In this document: piece after piece, positions 42,829-52,319 of the stretch
How the letters are laid out: every line of letters begins with the position of its first letter
Position numbering within the stretch: position 1 is the first letter of the stretch
NCBI GenBank assembly: GCA_050313295.1
Contig: JBNPLD010000006.1
Reading direction: 5' to 3' (one strand)
Source: S5-A14a sp022766365
GTDB taxonomy: Bacteria; Bacillota; Clostridia; Peptostreptococcales; Anaerovoracaceae
DNA length: 64,000 bases
The notes under the pieces: generated by a model
What the model saw: only the letters and a program-made list of their open reading frames with translations
What the model was told of the DNA's origin: nothing
Database searches by the model: none
Translations under genes and position numbers: made by a program

Positions 42829-44439
42829 CTAAGAGGTCTGAATCATCATCTCCAAATCCTTATCTACTTGACTTATCCCTGTAATCCCAAAGTTCTCCAC
42901 CAACACATTCGTAACATTAGGTGACAGAAACCCCGGAAGAGTAGGGCCAAGGTGGATATTCTTAACACCTAGGGAAAGAAGAGCCAAAAGAACGATAACA
43001 GCTTTCTGTTCATACCATGCTATATTGTATGCAATTGGCAGTTCATTGATATCCTGAAGCTCGAATATTTCCTTGAGCTTCAATGCAATAACTGCAAGGG
43101 AATACGAATCATTGCACTGACCGGCATCGAGAACCCTTGGGATGCCATTAATATCTCCAAGATTTAATTTATTGTACCTGTATTTTGCACAACCCGCAGT
43201 AAGGATAACGCAATCTTTTGGAAGTTTCTTTGCAAATTCTTCATAATAATTCCTGCTCTTCATCCTTCCGTCACAGCCGCCCATGACGATAAATTTTCTA
43301 ATAGCACCTGTTTTTACTGCATCTACGATTTTATCTGCCAGTGCGAAAACTTGTGCATGGGCAAATCCTCCGACAATCTCGCCGGATTCAAGTTCTTCAG
43401 GAGGATTTGAAGTCTTTGCCATTTCAATAATTTCAGAAAAGTCCTTATACCCGTTTTCATTTTCTTCAATGTGGCGACACCCCGGGAAGCCCGCTGCACC
43501 TGTTGTGAAAATTCTTTTCCTCACTGACTCATCTCGCGGTGGAACGATGCAGTTTGTTGTAAACAATATAGGCCCATTGAATTTCTTGAACTCTTCTGTC
43601 TGTTTCCACCATGCATTTCCATAATTTCCAACAAGATTCTTGTATTTTTTAAATTTCGGATAATAATGAGCAGGCAACATTTCACTATGAGTATAAACGT
43701 CCACATCTTCATCTTTCACCTGTTCAAGAAGCATTTCCATATCATTCAGATCGTGACCCGAGACCAAAATTCCCGCTCTTTGTCCAACACCGATTTTCAC
43801 TTTCGTCATTTCAGGATTACCGTAAGTCTCTGTGTTGGCCTTATCAAGCAGTGCCATGGTTTTGACACCCATCTCCCCGGTTTTCATGGACAAGGCAACT
43901 AAGTCATCTTCTCCCAGATTGTCATCATCAACTTTAGCTAATGCCTCATAGATAAATTGATAAATAGCATTATCCTCAAAGCCCAGATTATATGCATGTT
44001 CACAATATGCGCATAATCCCTTTAAACCATAAGTTATCATCTCTCTGAGAGATCTGATGTCTTCATTTTCAGTGGACAAAACACCCACTTTTTCCGCCAT
44101 TCTTACAAGGGATTCTCTATCCGCATCATTAATTGGTTCCATGTCTCCTGATCTGCAAAACGAATCTCTGATTCCGGCCATCTTTCTTATCTGGTTTTCT
44201 ATGGCATCAGGATCAAAATTTGCATTTGTGATAGTCATAAACATTGACTTCACAACAGATTTATTGATCTCGTTTATGGACTCTATTTTGATATTCTCTT
44301 TTACTACAATATCGGCTATAGACTTTACAATGTGTATCAGCAAATCCTGCAAAGCGGCAACCTCCGGATTCTTACCACATACACCCATTTTTCTGCAGCC
44401 TGTTCCGCAAGCTGTCTCCTGACATTGGTAACAAAACAT
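42829..44439 (-). CDS. hcp: Hydroxylamine reductase (hybrid-cluster protein)
   Basis: A 536-aa Hcp beginning MFCYQCQETACGTGCRKMGVCGK, which carries the cysteines of the N-terminal Fe-S cluster. Later conserved segments that ligate the hybrid cluster include CAYCEHAYNLG, LFTTNCIVPP, VMGGCDGRMKSRNYYEEFA, ILTAGCAKYRYNKL and DAGQCNDSYSLAVIA. Hcp reduces nitric oxide or hydroxylamine and protects anaerobes from nitrosative stress. I chose ATG 44439 with GGGAG 8 bp upstream; ATGs further upstream would add 3-9 residues. A Crp/Fnr-family regulator is encoded divergently. Confidence 0.95.
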   Translation of the reverse strand: MFCYQCQETACGTGCRKMGVCGKNPEVAALQDLLIHIVKSIADIVVKENIKIESINEINKSVVKSMFMTITNANFDPDAIENQIRKMAGIRDSFCRSGDMEPINDADRESLVRMAEKVGVLSTENEDIRSLREMITYGLKGLCAYCEHAYNLGFEDNAIYQFIYEALAKVDDDNLGEDDLVALSMKTGEMGVKTMALLDKANTETYGNPEMTKVKIGVGQRAGILVSGHDLNDMEMLLEQVKDEDVDVYTHSEMLPAHYYPKFKKYKNLVGNYGNAWWKQTEEFKKFNGPILFTTNCIVPPRDESVRKRIFTTGAAGFPGCRHIEENENGYKDFSEIIEMAKTSNPPEELESGEIVGGFAHAQVFALADKIVDAVKTGAIRKFIVMGGCDGRMKSRNYYEEFAKKLPKDCVILTAGCAKYRYNKLNLGDINGIPRVLDAGQCNDSYSLAVIALKLKEIFELQDINELPIAYNIAWYEQKAVIVLLALLSLGVKNIHLGPTLPGFLSPNVTNVLVENFGITGISQVDKDLEMMIQTS

Positions 44440-44523
44440 ATTCATTTCTCCCATCATATTATTCATTTGCTAAATAGAAAAACTGATACCGATTTTCTAT
44501 CATCACTTACAATTTTCTACCAC

Positions 44524-44565
44524 ATTATATCTAAAAAAGTGGTATAATTACGTTGTTATAACCAC
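44524..44565 (-). promoter_or_regulatory. hcp promoter region with dyad for the divergent Crp/Fnr regulator
   Basis: Minus-strand TATAAT (44524-44529) lacks a good -35. Its place is taken by a dyad GTGGTATAA-N8-TTATAACCAC (44539-44565). A further ACCAC half-site lies at about 44519-44523. The arrangement resembles a class II Crp/Fnr activation site and would also overlap the plus-strand gene's promoter region. Confidence 0.5.
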
Positions 44566-44607
44566 CTATATTTTGTCTTTAGAAAAATGTGAACAAATGG
44601 AGAGAAG

Positions 44608-45291
44608 ATGAATTACATCGATATACTGAGCAGGTGTTCCCTGTTCAAAGGAATCTCAAGAGATGATATTGAGGATATGAAGTCTGAAGGGTTGCTCAGG
44701 TACAATCATGTCAGCAAAGAAGCTGTAATCTTCATGACAGGAGAATACATTAATGAGATAGGCATAGTTTTACATGGAGAAGTAAATATAGAAAATATAG
44801 ATTTGTGGGGGAATCGGAGAATTCTCGCAAATATAAAGGAGGGAGATTTCTTTGGGGAAACTTATGCCTTAGTAAATGAACCACTCATGATAGATGTGGT
44901 TGCCACCTGCGACAGTCAGATTATTTATCTATCACCCGGTCGTATTATTTCCGGCGAATTTAACGGAGTCCAATGGGGAATTACCATGTTGACAAACATG
45001 CTCACAGGCGCTGTGGAAAAGAATCTCACCTTATCGAAAAAAATATTTTGTACATCACCCCACAGTATCAGAAATAGGGTCTTTACTTTTCTATCTTTTC
45101 AGTCCGTCATTTCCGGGAGCAAAACATTTCAAATTCCATTTGATCGTCGACAGATGGCTGACTATCTGAATCTTGACAGAAGTGCATTATCAAAGGAACT
45201 TAGTCGTATGCGTGAAGAGGGCTTGATAGATTTCTACAAAAACAGTTTTCGTATCATTGATGTGTCAGATTCTCAGCCTGAACAGCCTTAA
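44608..45291 (+). CDS. Crp/Fnr-family regulator, probably controlling hcp
   Basis: A 227-aa protein with an N-terminal cyclic-nucleotide-binding-like beta barrel (about residues 15-125, containing GEVNIENIDLWGNRRILANIKEGDFFGETYALVNEP) and a C-terminal winged helix (RRQMADYLNLDRSALSKELSRMREEGLI, near 183-210). No FNR-type N-terminal cysteine cluster is visible. Divergence from hcp fits HcpR-type regulators that respond to NO. GGAGAG precedes the ATG. Its last 38 bp overlap the 3' end of the convergent thermonuclease gene. Confidence 0.88.
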   Translation: MNYIDILSRCSLFKGISRDDIEDMKSEGLLRYNHVSKEAVIFMTGEYINEIGIVLHGEVNIENIDLWGNRRILANIKEGDFFGETYALVNEPLMIDVVATCDSQIIYLSPGRIISGEFNGVQWGITMLTNMLTGAVEKNLTLSKKIFCTSPHSIRNRVFTFLSFQSVISGSKTFQIPFDRRQMADYLNLDRSALSKELSRMREEGLIDFYKNSFRIIDVSDSQPEQP

Positions 45292-45796
45292 ATTCATCCA
45301 CGTATTTTACATTTGGGGGAATCGTCATCAATCTTGCAAGGCCTTCTTTTAACAGGGTTTTGTTGAACATCTCATCACCCAGGTAGACGTATGCGAGGAG
45401 TCTTCCATACTTATCTCTCTCCTGAACATCAGTTTCTAGCCTTACGTATTTTCCCTCAAGGTGATCCTTTGTGAATTGGCTCGCGATTTTACCTTCAGGA
45501 GTGTTTCTTGATTGATCAGGGTGTACACTTTCCGGTGTATCTACACCAATCAATCTGACCTTTTCCTTTTTTCCATTTATTTTTACTACTATGGTATCTC
45601 CGTCTACAACCCTTTCACAGTATGCAGAACCGGCATTTTCAGAATGACTTTTATCCATCCACTGTGGTATATAACCCTGCGGTATTAGTCCTTTATCCCG
45701 GGCATATGTAAATCCCAAAACCATAGCAGTGGACAATAGTATAGCAATCGCCTTCCTCCAAGGTGTTTTTTTTCTTCGGCGTTTTTTTCTTTTCAT
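45254..45796 (-). CDS. Membrane-anchored thermonuclease (SNase-like)
   Basis: A 180-aa protein with a very basic N-terminus (MKRKKRRRKKTPWRK), one membrane anchor or signal (about residues 15-32) and an SNase domain (about 60-175). The catalytic pattern is retained: DGDTIVV, VRLIGVDTPES and RDKYGRLLAYV carry the expected Arg/Asp/Glu/Arg residues. It probably degrades extracellular nucleic acids. It ends at KAVQAENLTHQ, slightly shorter than usual, where the frame runs 38 bp into the convergent Crp/Fnr gene. Confidence 0.88.
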   Translation of the reverse strand: MKRKKRRRKKTPWRKAIAILLSTAMVLGFTYARDKGLIPQGYIPQWMDKSHSENAGSAYCERVVDGDTIVVKINGKKEKVRLIGVDTPESVHPDQSRNTPEGKIASQFTKDHLEGKYVRLETDVQERDKYGRLLAYVYLGDEMFNKTLLKEGLARLMTIPPNVKYVDEFKAVQAENLTHQ

Positions 45797-45955
45797 GTTC
45801 CCTATCCCCTTTAAAAGACGAACATGGGTTAGAGTTCTATCCCATGCTCGTCACTCATCATCTTCTTTCTTTTTTTACATGCTTCTTTCTTGTATTGACT
45901 TTCGTCGAAGTGCTATTCGTACACATTCATACACTAAAAAGTGTATCGATTGGAT

Positions 45956-46807
45956 CTATTTGATATTGAAAAATCTCTTGGCGTTTTCACATGTTATCCT
46001 TGCAACTTCTTCATATGGCAACCCCTTAATAACTGCCATTCTCCTTACTGTATGTTCAACATATGGAGATTTATTCGGTTTTCCCCTGTGTGGCTCAGGA
46101 GTGAGATAAGGAGCATCCGTTTCAACAAGCAGATATTCGATAGGAACCTTTTCAACCACTTCTACACCCTTCCTATTATTCTTAAATGTCAGAGGACCTG
46201 CCATGGAAATAGTTCCTCCAAGTTTTACATATTGAAGTGCCTCCTGTGCACTTCCCGAGTAGCAATGCAACAAAACCCTTGCATCTTTCCCGGATATACC
46301 TTCCGCCGTTTTTCTCTCGGGGAACCAGCTCTTTCGTTCTTCAGAAAACGCTCCCTCTTCTTTAAGAATATCCAGTGTATCTTTAGATGCTTCTCTTGAA
46401 TGTATGACAATCGGCATCTTCAATCTGTTGGCAAGTCTGATCTGCTCTCTAAACCACTTTTGCTGTTCTTCCTTTGAGCTAAGCATATAGTGATAATCCA
46501 ACCCGATTTCTCCTATAGCCTGAACCTTATCCTTCTTTGCAAGGCCCTCGATAAGTGCAATTTCCATTTCATCTGCATTGCCGGTCTCATGGGGATGAAT
46601 GCCGACAACAGCATAACACCAATCACGGCTTTCGGCATCTTTCACAGACTGAAGAGACGAGGCAAGATCAAATGCGACATCCATGACATAAGAAACATCT
46701 GATTGATCGATTTCTTTCATCAACGCATTTCTTTCTTCATCTGTGTACTTCTCAAAATTGATATGTGCATGTGAATCAAAAAGCACTTCTCTTTCCTCCT
46801 CTGACAT
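45956..46807 (-). CDS. tatD: TatD-family metal-dependent hydrolase
   Basis: A 283-aa TIM-barrel hydrolase with TatD metal ligands: FDSHAHINFEKY, AIGEIGLDYHY, VIHSREA, LLHCYSGSA and LVETDAPYLTP. TatD proteins have 3'-5' exonuclease/DNase activity. It lies 66 bp after metG on the same strand, the pairing common in Firmicutes. The ~30 residues at 168-190 (ERKSWFPERKTAEGISGKD) form a small insertion relative to short family members. Confidence 0.93.
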   Translation of the reverse strand: MSEEEREVLFDSHAHINFEKYTDEERNALMKEIDQSDVSYVMDVAFDLASSLQSVKDAESRDWCYAVVGIHPHETGNADEMEIALIEGLAKKDKVQAIGEIGLDYHYMLSSKEEQQKWFREQIRLANRLKMPIVIHSREASKDTLDILKEEGAFSEERKSWFPERKTAEGISGKDARVLLHCYSGSAQEALQYVKLGGTISMAGPLTFKNNRKGVEVVEKVPIEYLLVETDAPYLTPEPHRGKPNKSPYVEHTVRRMAVIKGLPYEEVARITCENAKRFFNIK

Positions 46808-46873
46808 ATTAATATATCGTCACTTGACGTTATTTCCGGTTGTTCTCTGATGAATAGAATATTTTGAATTCTC

Positions 46874-48793
46874 TTAGCTTACAGTTTCTCCGTCAGGAGC
46901 ATCTGTAGTCACTATTTCCAACTTTTCTCCGTTATCTGCAAAAATAATCATACCCTTGGATTCAAGCCCTCTCAGTTTTCTTGCCTTCAGGTTTGCAACC
47001 ACTATAACCTTCTTGTTTACCATATCATCAGGGGTAAAATGTTCTGCAACTCCGGATATTATCTGTCTTGTTTCCGTGCCCATCTTTACTTGGAACACCA
47101 ACAGTTTATCTGCCTTAGGATGTTTTTCGGCTGAGATGATTTCTCCGACTCTGAAATCTATTTTGTCGAAATCATCGTATTCAATTTCAGGTTTAAGCTC
47201 CAGAGGAATGTTATCTTCTTCCATATCTTCCGATTCTTCCGCTGCAGCAAGCTCATCAAGTTCCTTCTCGATATCAATTCGAGGAAATAGCGGTTTGCCC
47301 TTCTTCACCTTCTCTTGATACATCATTTCGAATTCCTTTGCATCTTCCCATGCTACATCAGAATACCAAAGGCCCATTTGCTTGCGGATTTCATCAGAAG
47401 TTGTATGCATGTATGGATAAATCAATATCGAAATTATTCTTATCGATTCCGCAAGATTATGCAGACATGTGTCAAGATTATCTTTCTGAGATTCATCTTT
47501 TGCAAGAACCCACGGCATCTTTTCGTCGATATATTTATTTGCACGTCTAACAAGAACCCAAATCTCTTCAAGAGCATTCTGGAACGCAAAATCATCCATC
47601 TGAGTCTCGACCTTGTCGGCCGCTCCTATTGCCACCGCCTTGAGATCCTTGTCGAATTCGTCCTCAATCTTTGCATCCGGCACAATACCGCCATTATACT
47701 TTTCAATCATGGAAACAGTTCTTGAAACCAGATTTCCCAAATCGTTTGCCAGATCTGAATTAATGCGCTTAATCAGTGCTTCTGTACTGTAATTACCATC
47801 ATGGCCAAAGGTATACTCTCTTAGAAGGAAATACTTGAGAGCATCGATCCCGTATCTATCTATGAGTTTAACCGGATCAACGACATTGCCCTTGGATTTT
47901 GACATCTTGCCACCATCAAGGAGAAGCCATCCATGCCCGAGGACTTTCTTCGGCAGAGGCAGTCCCAGAGACATCAAGATAGCCGGCCATATCACAGTAT
48001 GAAATCTTACGATTTCTTTTCCCACCAGGTGAACATCCGCCGGCCAATATCTATCGTAAAGTTCCCGATCGTCAGGGTAGCCCAGCGCAGTTATGTAATT
48101 GGTAAGTGCATCAAGCCAAACATAAATTACATGTTTCTCATCAATTGGAACCTTAATACCCCAGTCAAAAGTTGACCTTGAGATACAAAGGTCATCCAAT
48201 CCCTGTTTAACGAATGCCAACATCTCATTTCTTCTCGTTTCCGGTTGTAAAAAGTCTGTATTCTCGAAAAGATCAATCAGCTTGTCCTGATACTTCGAAA
48301 GCCTGAAGAAATATGCCTCCTCGTGGGCTTCGGTAACAGGTCTGCCACAGTCAGGGCATTTGCCGTCCACCAGCTGGCTCTCTGTCCAAAATGATTCGCA
48401 AGGCTTGCAATAAAGTCCGCTATATACATCTTTGTATATGTCTCCCTTTTCGTAGATTTCCATAAAAATCTTCTGAACACGCTCCATATGTCTTGGTTCT
48501 GTTGTTCTGATGAAATCATCATAGGAAATTTCCATAGTCTCCCATAGTTTCTTCACGCCTTCAACTATATTATCCACGTGCTCCTGCGGTGTGATTCCTT
48601 TTTCCTGAGCGATGGTCTGAATCTTCTGGCCATGCTCATCTGTCCCTGTCAGAAATCTTACATCATAGCCGGAAAGCCTTTTAAATCTTGCCATTGCATC
48701 CGCCATCACGGTACAGTAAGTATGTCCTATGTGCAGCTTGTCGCTGGGATAATAAATTGGCGTTGTAATGTAATACTTCTTCTTATCGCTCAT
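46874..48793 (-). CDS. metG: Methionyl-tRNA synthetase
   Basis: A 639-aa MetRS. The HIGH motif is in DKLHIGHTYCTVMAD (near residue 20), the zinc-knuckle cysteines are in CKPCESFW and CPDCGRP (about 128-152), and KMSKSKGNVVDP lies near 300. A C-terminal EMAP-II-like tRNA-binding domain spans about 540-635 (DFDKIDFRVGEIISAEKHPKADKLLVFQV). It charges tRNA-Met. No T-box leader is visible upstream. Confidence 0.97.
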   Translation of the reverse strand: MSDKKKYYITTPIYYPSDKLHIGHTYCTVMADAMARFKRLSGYDVRFLTGTDEHGQKIQTIAQEKGITPQEHVDNIVEGVKKLWETMEISYDDFIRTTEPRHMERVQKIFMEIYEKGDIYKDVYSGLYCKPCESFWTESQLVDGKCPDCGRPVTEAHEEAYFFRLSKYQDKLIDLFENTDFLQPETRRNEMLAFVKQGLDDLCISRSTFDWGIKVPIDEKHVIYVWLDALTNYITALGYPDDRELYDRYWPADVHLVGKEIVRFHTVIWPAILMSLGLPLPKKVLGHGWLLLDGGKMSKSKGNVVDPVKLIDRYGIDALKYFLLREYTFGHDGNYSTEALIKRINSDLANDLGNLVSRTVSMIEKYNGGIVPDAKIEDEFDKDLKAVAIGAADKVETQMDDFAFQNALEEIWVLVRRANKYIDEKMPWVLAKDESQKDNLDTCLHNLAESIRIISILIYPYMHTTSDEIRKQMGLWYSDVAWEDAKEFEMMYQEKVKKGKPLFPRIDIEKELDELAAAEESEDMEEDNIPLELKPEIEYDDFDKIDFRVGEIISAEKHPKADKLLVFQVKMGTETRQIISGVAEHFTPDDMVNKKVIVVANLKARKLRGLESKGMIIFADNGEKLEIVTTDAPDGETVS

Positions 48794-48978
48794 TCCATCA
48801 ATCCTTCCTTGTTTTGCTTTTCTTTAATCATCTACTAATCTAAATAAATTCATCCGTTCCGTTTAAAAGCACAAAAACTCGTCGGCAGATCGACCTTTAC
48901 CCATAAGGTTAATCTCGGATAAAATCTGTCTGAACCGGCAAGCGTTTGTCATTAAATATTAAATTTTATCCTGTGAAG

Positions 48979-49188
48979 CTAGATTTCCAAATCTTCGTCA
49001 GTCCAGTCTTCTCCACTCCACTCCTCTTCCGGCCATTCCTCATTGATGAAAATCTTCTTCATGATTCTGTCCATACCGATAACAAGAGCAGTGCCTGCTA
49101 CAAATCCCACTCCTAGAATTCCCAAGGAAACCTTAGCTACCTTTGAAAAGCTGTTCTTGGATTCTGCATTTCTAACTTTCTTACTCAT
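48979..49188 (-). CDS. Small membrane protein with acidic C-terminus, unknown
   Basis: A 69-aa protein with a basic N-terminus, one membrane helix (VSLGILGVGFVAGTALVIGM, about residues 21-40) and a strikingly acidic, tryptophan-containing tail (NEEWPEEEWSGEDWTDEDLEI). I do not recognise it. It has GGAGG before the ATG and follows the cytidylate-kinase-like gene on the same strand by 52 bp. Confidence 0.6.
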   Translation of the reverse strand: MSKKVRNAESKNSFSKVAKVSLGILGVGFVAGTALVIGMDRIMKKIFINEEWPEEEWSGEDWTDEDLEI

Positions 49189-49240
49189 CTCAAAATCCTC
49201 CCTCTTACAATGTATAACTTATATACCATGCACGATGCCT

Positions 49241-49852
49241 TTAATACTTTCTCTTTTCTATATATGATATGATAAGGTTAGCAGCTTCCTCGTAATCTAT
49301 GTAGGAGGTATTCAAACTGAGATTATAGTTCCTTATATCTCCCCATTTGAAGCTTGTATGATAGTTGTAGTAATTCTCCCTTGCCTTATCATACGTCTTA
49401 ATCAGCTCCTCAATCGTCTCAGGCTGCTCCCCATATTCTTCAATACAACGTCTGATTCTGTCTTCCTTTTCACCGTGTATAAAGATATTGGTAACTCCCG
49501 GAACATCCTTGAGGACGAAATCTGCACATCTACCCACTATAACACCTTCGCCCCCCTCGGCAATCTTCTCAATTACCTTATACTGGGCCACAAAAACCTT
49601 GTCATTGATACTCATCGGATCCGCAGCTATGGATTCACCCAAACATATGGCAGACGACAAGCCGTAGGTGAAGCTGTTCTTAGCTCGAAGTTCTTCACCT
49701 TCAAAAATGGTTCTGTCGATGCCACTCTCCTCCGTTGCCATCTCTATGATTTCCTTGTCATAGAACTTGACACCTAATTTCTCAGCAACAATCTTACCGA
49801 TTATTCTGCCGCCGCTGCCAAACTGCCTGCTAATTGTGACTAATTTCTTCAT
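49241..49852 (-). CDS. Cytidylate kinase-like family protein
   Basis: A 203-aa P-loop protein of the AAA_26/cytidylate-kinase-like family, beginning MKKLVTISRQFGSGGRIIGKIVAEKLGVKFYDKEII (P-loop variant SRQFGSGG). Further segments are VIVGRCADFVL and IRRCIEEYGE. True substrate is unknown; it is distinct from canonical Cmk. AAGGAGGGAC precedes the ATG. Confidence 0.85.
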   Translation of the reverse strand: MKKLVTISRQFGSGGRIIGKIVAEKLGVKFYDKEIIEMATEESGIDRTIFEGEELRAKNSFTYGLSSAICLGESIAADPMSINDKVFVAQYKVIEKIAEGGEGVIVGRCADFVLKDVPGVTNIFIHGEKEDRIRRCIEEYGEQPETIEELIKTYDKARENYYNYHTSFKWGDIRNYNLSLNTSYIDYEEAANLIISYIEKRKY

Positions 49853-49966
49853 TGTCCCTCCTTACCAACGAGTCAATGTCTCCCTTATGTTGGTATTATA
49901 CACCAATTTCAAGGGTTTTACAACAATAGCGTGTGGAAGATTTTGGCAATTGTTTATAAATTTAAT

Positions 49967-49995
49967 TTGACAAAACATCTGCCCTTTGTTACAAT
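49967..49995 (+). promoter_or_regulatory. tRNA-Ala promoter
   Basis: TTGACA (49967-49972) and TACAAT (49990-49995) with a 17-bp spacer, 45 bp upstream of the tRNA. Confidence 0.8.
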
Positions 49996-50040
49996 TCTAA
50001 TTGTCTGACGGCGATGTTTTTTAATTTAACTTTACTATAT

Positions 50041-50116
50041 GGGGAATTGGCGCAGTTGGGAGCGCGTTTGACTGGCAGTCAAAAGGTCACGGGTTCGAAT
50101 CCCGTATTCTCCACCA
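50041..50116 (+). tRNA. tRNA-Ala (anticodon GGC)
   Basis: A 76-nt cloverleaf with the 3' CCA encoded. The acceptor stem is GGGGAAT / ATTCTCC (one G-T), and the anticodon stem TTTGA / TCAAA surrounds the loop CTGGCAG, giving anticodon GGC (codon GCC). The T-arm is ACGGG-TTCGAAT-CCCGT. It stands alone, with its own promoter and terminator. Confidence 0.93.
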
Positions 50117-50121
50117 TATTT

Positions 50122-50156
50122 AAAACCCTGCAAATTCAAGGGATTGCAGGGTTTTT
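50122..50156 (+). terminator. Terminator of tRNA-Ala
   Basis: A 12-bp stem AAAACCCTGCAA / TTGCAGGGTTTT (50122-50133, 50144-50155) ending in a T-run, directly downstream of the tRNA. Confidence 0.88.
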
Positions 50157-50261
50157 AAATAGCCTGCGATTTAGATATTTTTACAGAAAAATAGCAAAAA
50201 ATAACGTTATTTTGCATATTAAGTGTGGCAAAAAGTATGACCTCTTTTTATCATGCGACGA

Positions 50262-50292
50262 TAAAATGACCGGCATTATGCCGGTCATTTTA
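50262..50292. terminator. Strong bidirectional terminator after the permease gene
   Basis: Perfect 13-bp stem TAAAATGACCGGC / GCCGGTCATTTTA with a five-base loop, 6 bp beyond the stop of the FtsX-like permease gene. The A/T-rich flanks suit termination in both directions. Confidence 0.85.
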
Positions 50293-50297
50293 CGTAA

Positions 50298-52319
50298 TCA
50301 CGATACAATTCTATAATAAATTTTTGAAGTTACCAGATATACAAGCAGATACAATACCACGAAACCACCTGTTACTATTACAAGATTTTCAGCGAAGAAC
50401 CAAACCTCTTTAACAAGGAACAGCCTCATAATCTGGAACACGATTTTGCTCGCCACTATGCAATGCATCACTGCCACCGCAAGAGGCAGAAAGAAAATCC
50501 ACAGAATCTGACGCCTCGTAGTCTTTCTGACAATCTTATCCGGAAGTCCGACCTTTGCCATTATCTCATAATTTTTCCTATCTTCCAGACCCTCGGAAAT
50601 CTGCTTGTAATACATAATAAGAATAGCACCTATAAGGAATATCGATCCTATGAGAATTCCGATAAAGAAGAATCCTCCGTTAAAATCCATAATCAGTTTT
50701 CTGGCGTTTTCCCTCGATCCATACAAAATGTAATCATCTTGGCAGGCATTTTCCATTCTTTTTTCATAATCAGCCTGCCTATTTCTCACATGCCAGATGG
50801 CATTCAAATTATAATTCATCTGTGAAATCTTTTTGCCATTCAATTCAACATCTGAATTTGCATAATACTCCAGAACCTTGCGGAAGTCATCAAAATTGGG
50901 AACTATGATTGTTGCACTTTCCACAGCCAGATCTCCCCCTATATTTCCATCAAATTTATGGGTTACTTTTCGCTCGGTTCCCGCAAGTTTAAAAGTATCT
51001 CTACCTCCTATGTCAGAATGTCCACGTTCTATTATTACCTCATTACCATCAAGTTTATAATCTGTCCCCATTACCTTATTATAGTCTTCAAGAGGAATGA
51101 TAACCAGGTATCTTACGTTCATCTCATTATACGCTTTCGCCTTGGGAGATCCCGGAGAATATATCGGTTTCATCTCGCCTTTGTCAAGGTCCACCGGAGA
51201 CATTGAGCTCCTGTAAAACCTTAAATTCTCAATGCTCTCATCGCCCTTTGCAGTATCATAAATTGTTTTTTCTATCTTCTCCTCCAAAGGACTGTTGTTT
51301 TGATAGAATTCCTCATCTCCGGAAATCCCCCTGGTAATTTGCTGATCGTCAAGAAAGGATGATTCAACAATTTTATCCACCTGCAAATACGCCGTACTGG
51401 TCATTGCAATTGTCAAGATTATGGAAGTACTCAGCAGGGCAATGCTCCCCAGTCCCATTCCATTGCTGTTTATTCTGTAAAGCATACCTGAAATTGTCAG
51501 AAAATTCTCCGGTTTGTAATAGTATCTCTTTCTGCGCCTCAAAGCTTTCAAGACGAAAGTTCCGAGGCTGATGAACAGCAAATATGTGCCGACGATAACT
51601 GCAAGAACCGCTCCAAAGAATATAGTCAGTGCCGCAATAGTTCCTTCCGTGGTCAGTGCAACAAAATAGCCGCCTCCCAGAAAAAGCAACCCGAGCACCA
51701 GTAGAATCCATCGATTCTTAGGTTCTCCCTCAGGCTTTTTGCTCCCGGACATGAGTTCAATAGGCGACGATTTATATATTTTACCAACGCCTCTTATCGC
51801 AACATAAAGGTAGGCTGCAAAGAGTACCCCCAATGTCATTATAATAGGCGAAGCTGTAACCGGATATTTCATCAAAGGTACACCGCCGCTTCCCGTGATC
51901 TTATTAAAAAGAAGAAACGTCAGCTTGCCGAATACCCTGCCTCCGACAAGGGAAATCAGTGTAATTACAACGAAGCAGATATTTTGTTCTGTGAGCATTA
52001 TGCCGTTTATATGTCTTTTTTCAAGACCCAGAATTCCGTATAATGCAAGTTCTTTTCCTCGCTGTTTGCTTATGAGTTTATTGGCGTATGTTATAAATAC
52101 AATGGAAAATATGCCCACTATGATAACCGCAAATCCCATGACCATTACCAGAGATTCATGCCTTGTTTTTACAAAATCGTTATCCAGTAAAGAAGCTCCT
52201 ATAAAGAAGAGCATCCCCATAAAGCTTGAGGCAATTATGAATGGAATGTTGAACTGTTTATATGCAGTCAAATTTCTCCATGCCATTTTAAGCATCAGAC
52301 TACTCTTCATCACGATCAC
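50298..52319 (-). CDS. BceB-type ABC transporter permease (FtsX-like)
   Basis: A 673-aa permease with the BceB layout: about ten membrane helices, two FtsX-like domains (about 60-250 and 550-670) and a large extracellular domain between helices 7 and 8 (about 310-525). The family works with a two-component system to sense and detoxify peptide antibiotics such as bacitracin or lantibiotics. Its start overlaps the ATPase gene by 20 bp. The specific drug cannot be told from sequence. Confidence 0.88.
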   Translation of the reverse strand: MIVMKSSLMLKMAWRNLTAYKQFNIPFIIASSFMGMLFFIGASLLDNDFVKTRHESLVMVMGFAVIIVGIFSIVFITYANKLISKQRGKELALYGILGLEKRHINGIMLTEQNICFVVITLISLVGGRVFGKLTFLLFNKITGSGGVPLMKYPVTASPIIMTLGVLFAAYLYVAIRGVGKIYKSSPIELMSGSKKPEGEPKNRWILLVLGLLFLGGGYFVALTTEGTIAALTIFFGAVLAVIVGTYLLFISLGTFVLKALRRRKRYYYKPENFLTISGMLYRINSNGMGLGSIALLSTSIILTIAMTSTAYLQVDKIVESSFLDDQQITRGISGDEEFYQNNSPLEEKIEKTIYDTAKGDESIENLRFYRSSMSPVDLDKGEMKPIYSPGSPKAKAYNEMNVRYLVIIPLEDYNKVMGTDYKLDGNEVIIERGHSDIGGRDTFKLAGTERKVTHKFDGNIGGDLAVESATIIVPNFDDFRKVLEYYANSDVELNGKKISQMNYNLNAIWHVRNRQADYEKRMENACQDDYILYGSRENARKLIMDFNGGFFFIGILIGSIFLIGAILIMYYKQISEGLEDRKNYEIMAKVGLPDKIVRKTTRRQILWIFFLPLAVAVMHCIVASKIVFQIMRLFLVKEVWFFAENLVIVTGGFVVLYLLVYLVTSKIYYRIVS

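Noticed and set aside
48794..48978. T-box leader of metG
   Set aside because: No T-box sequence, specifier-loop structure or terminator/antiterminator pair could be seen upstream of metG.
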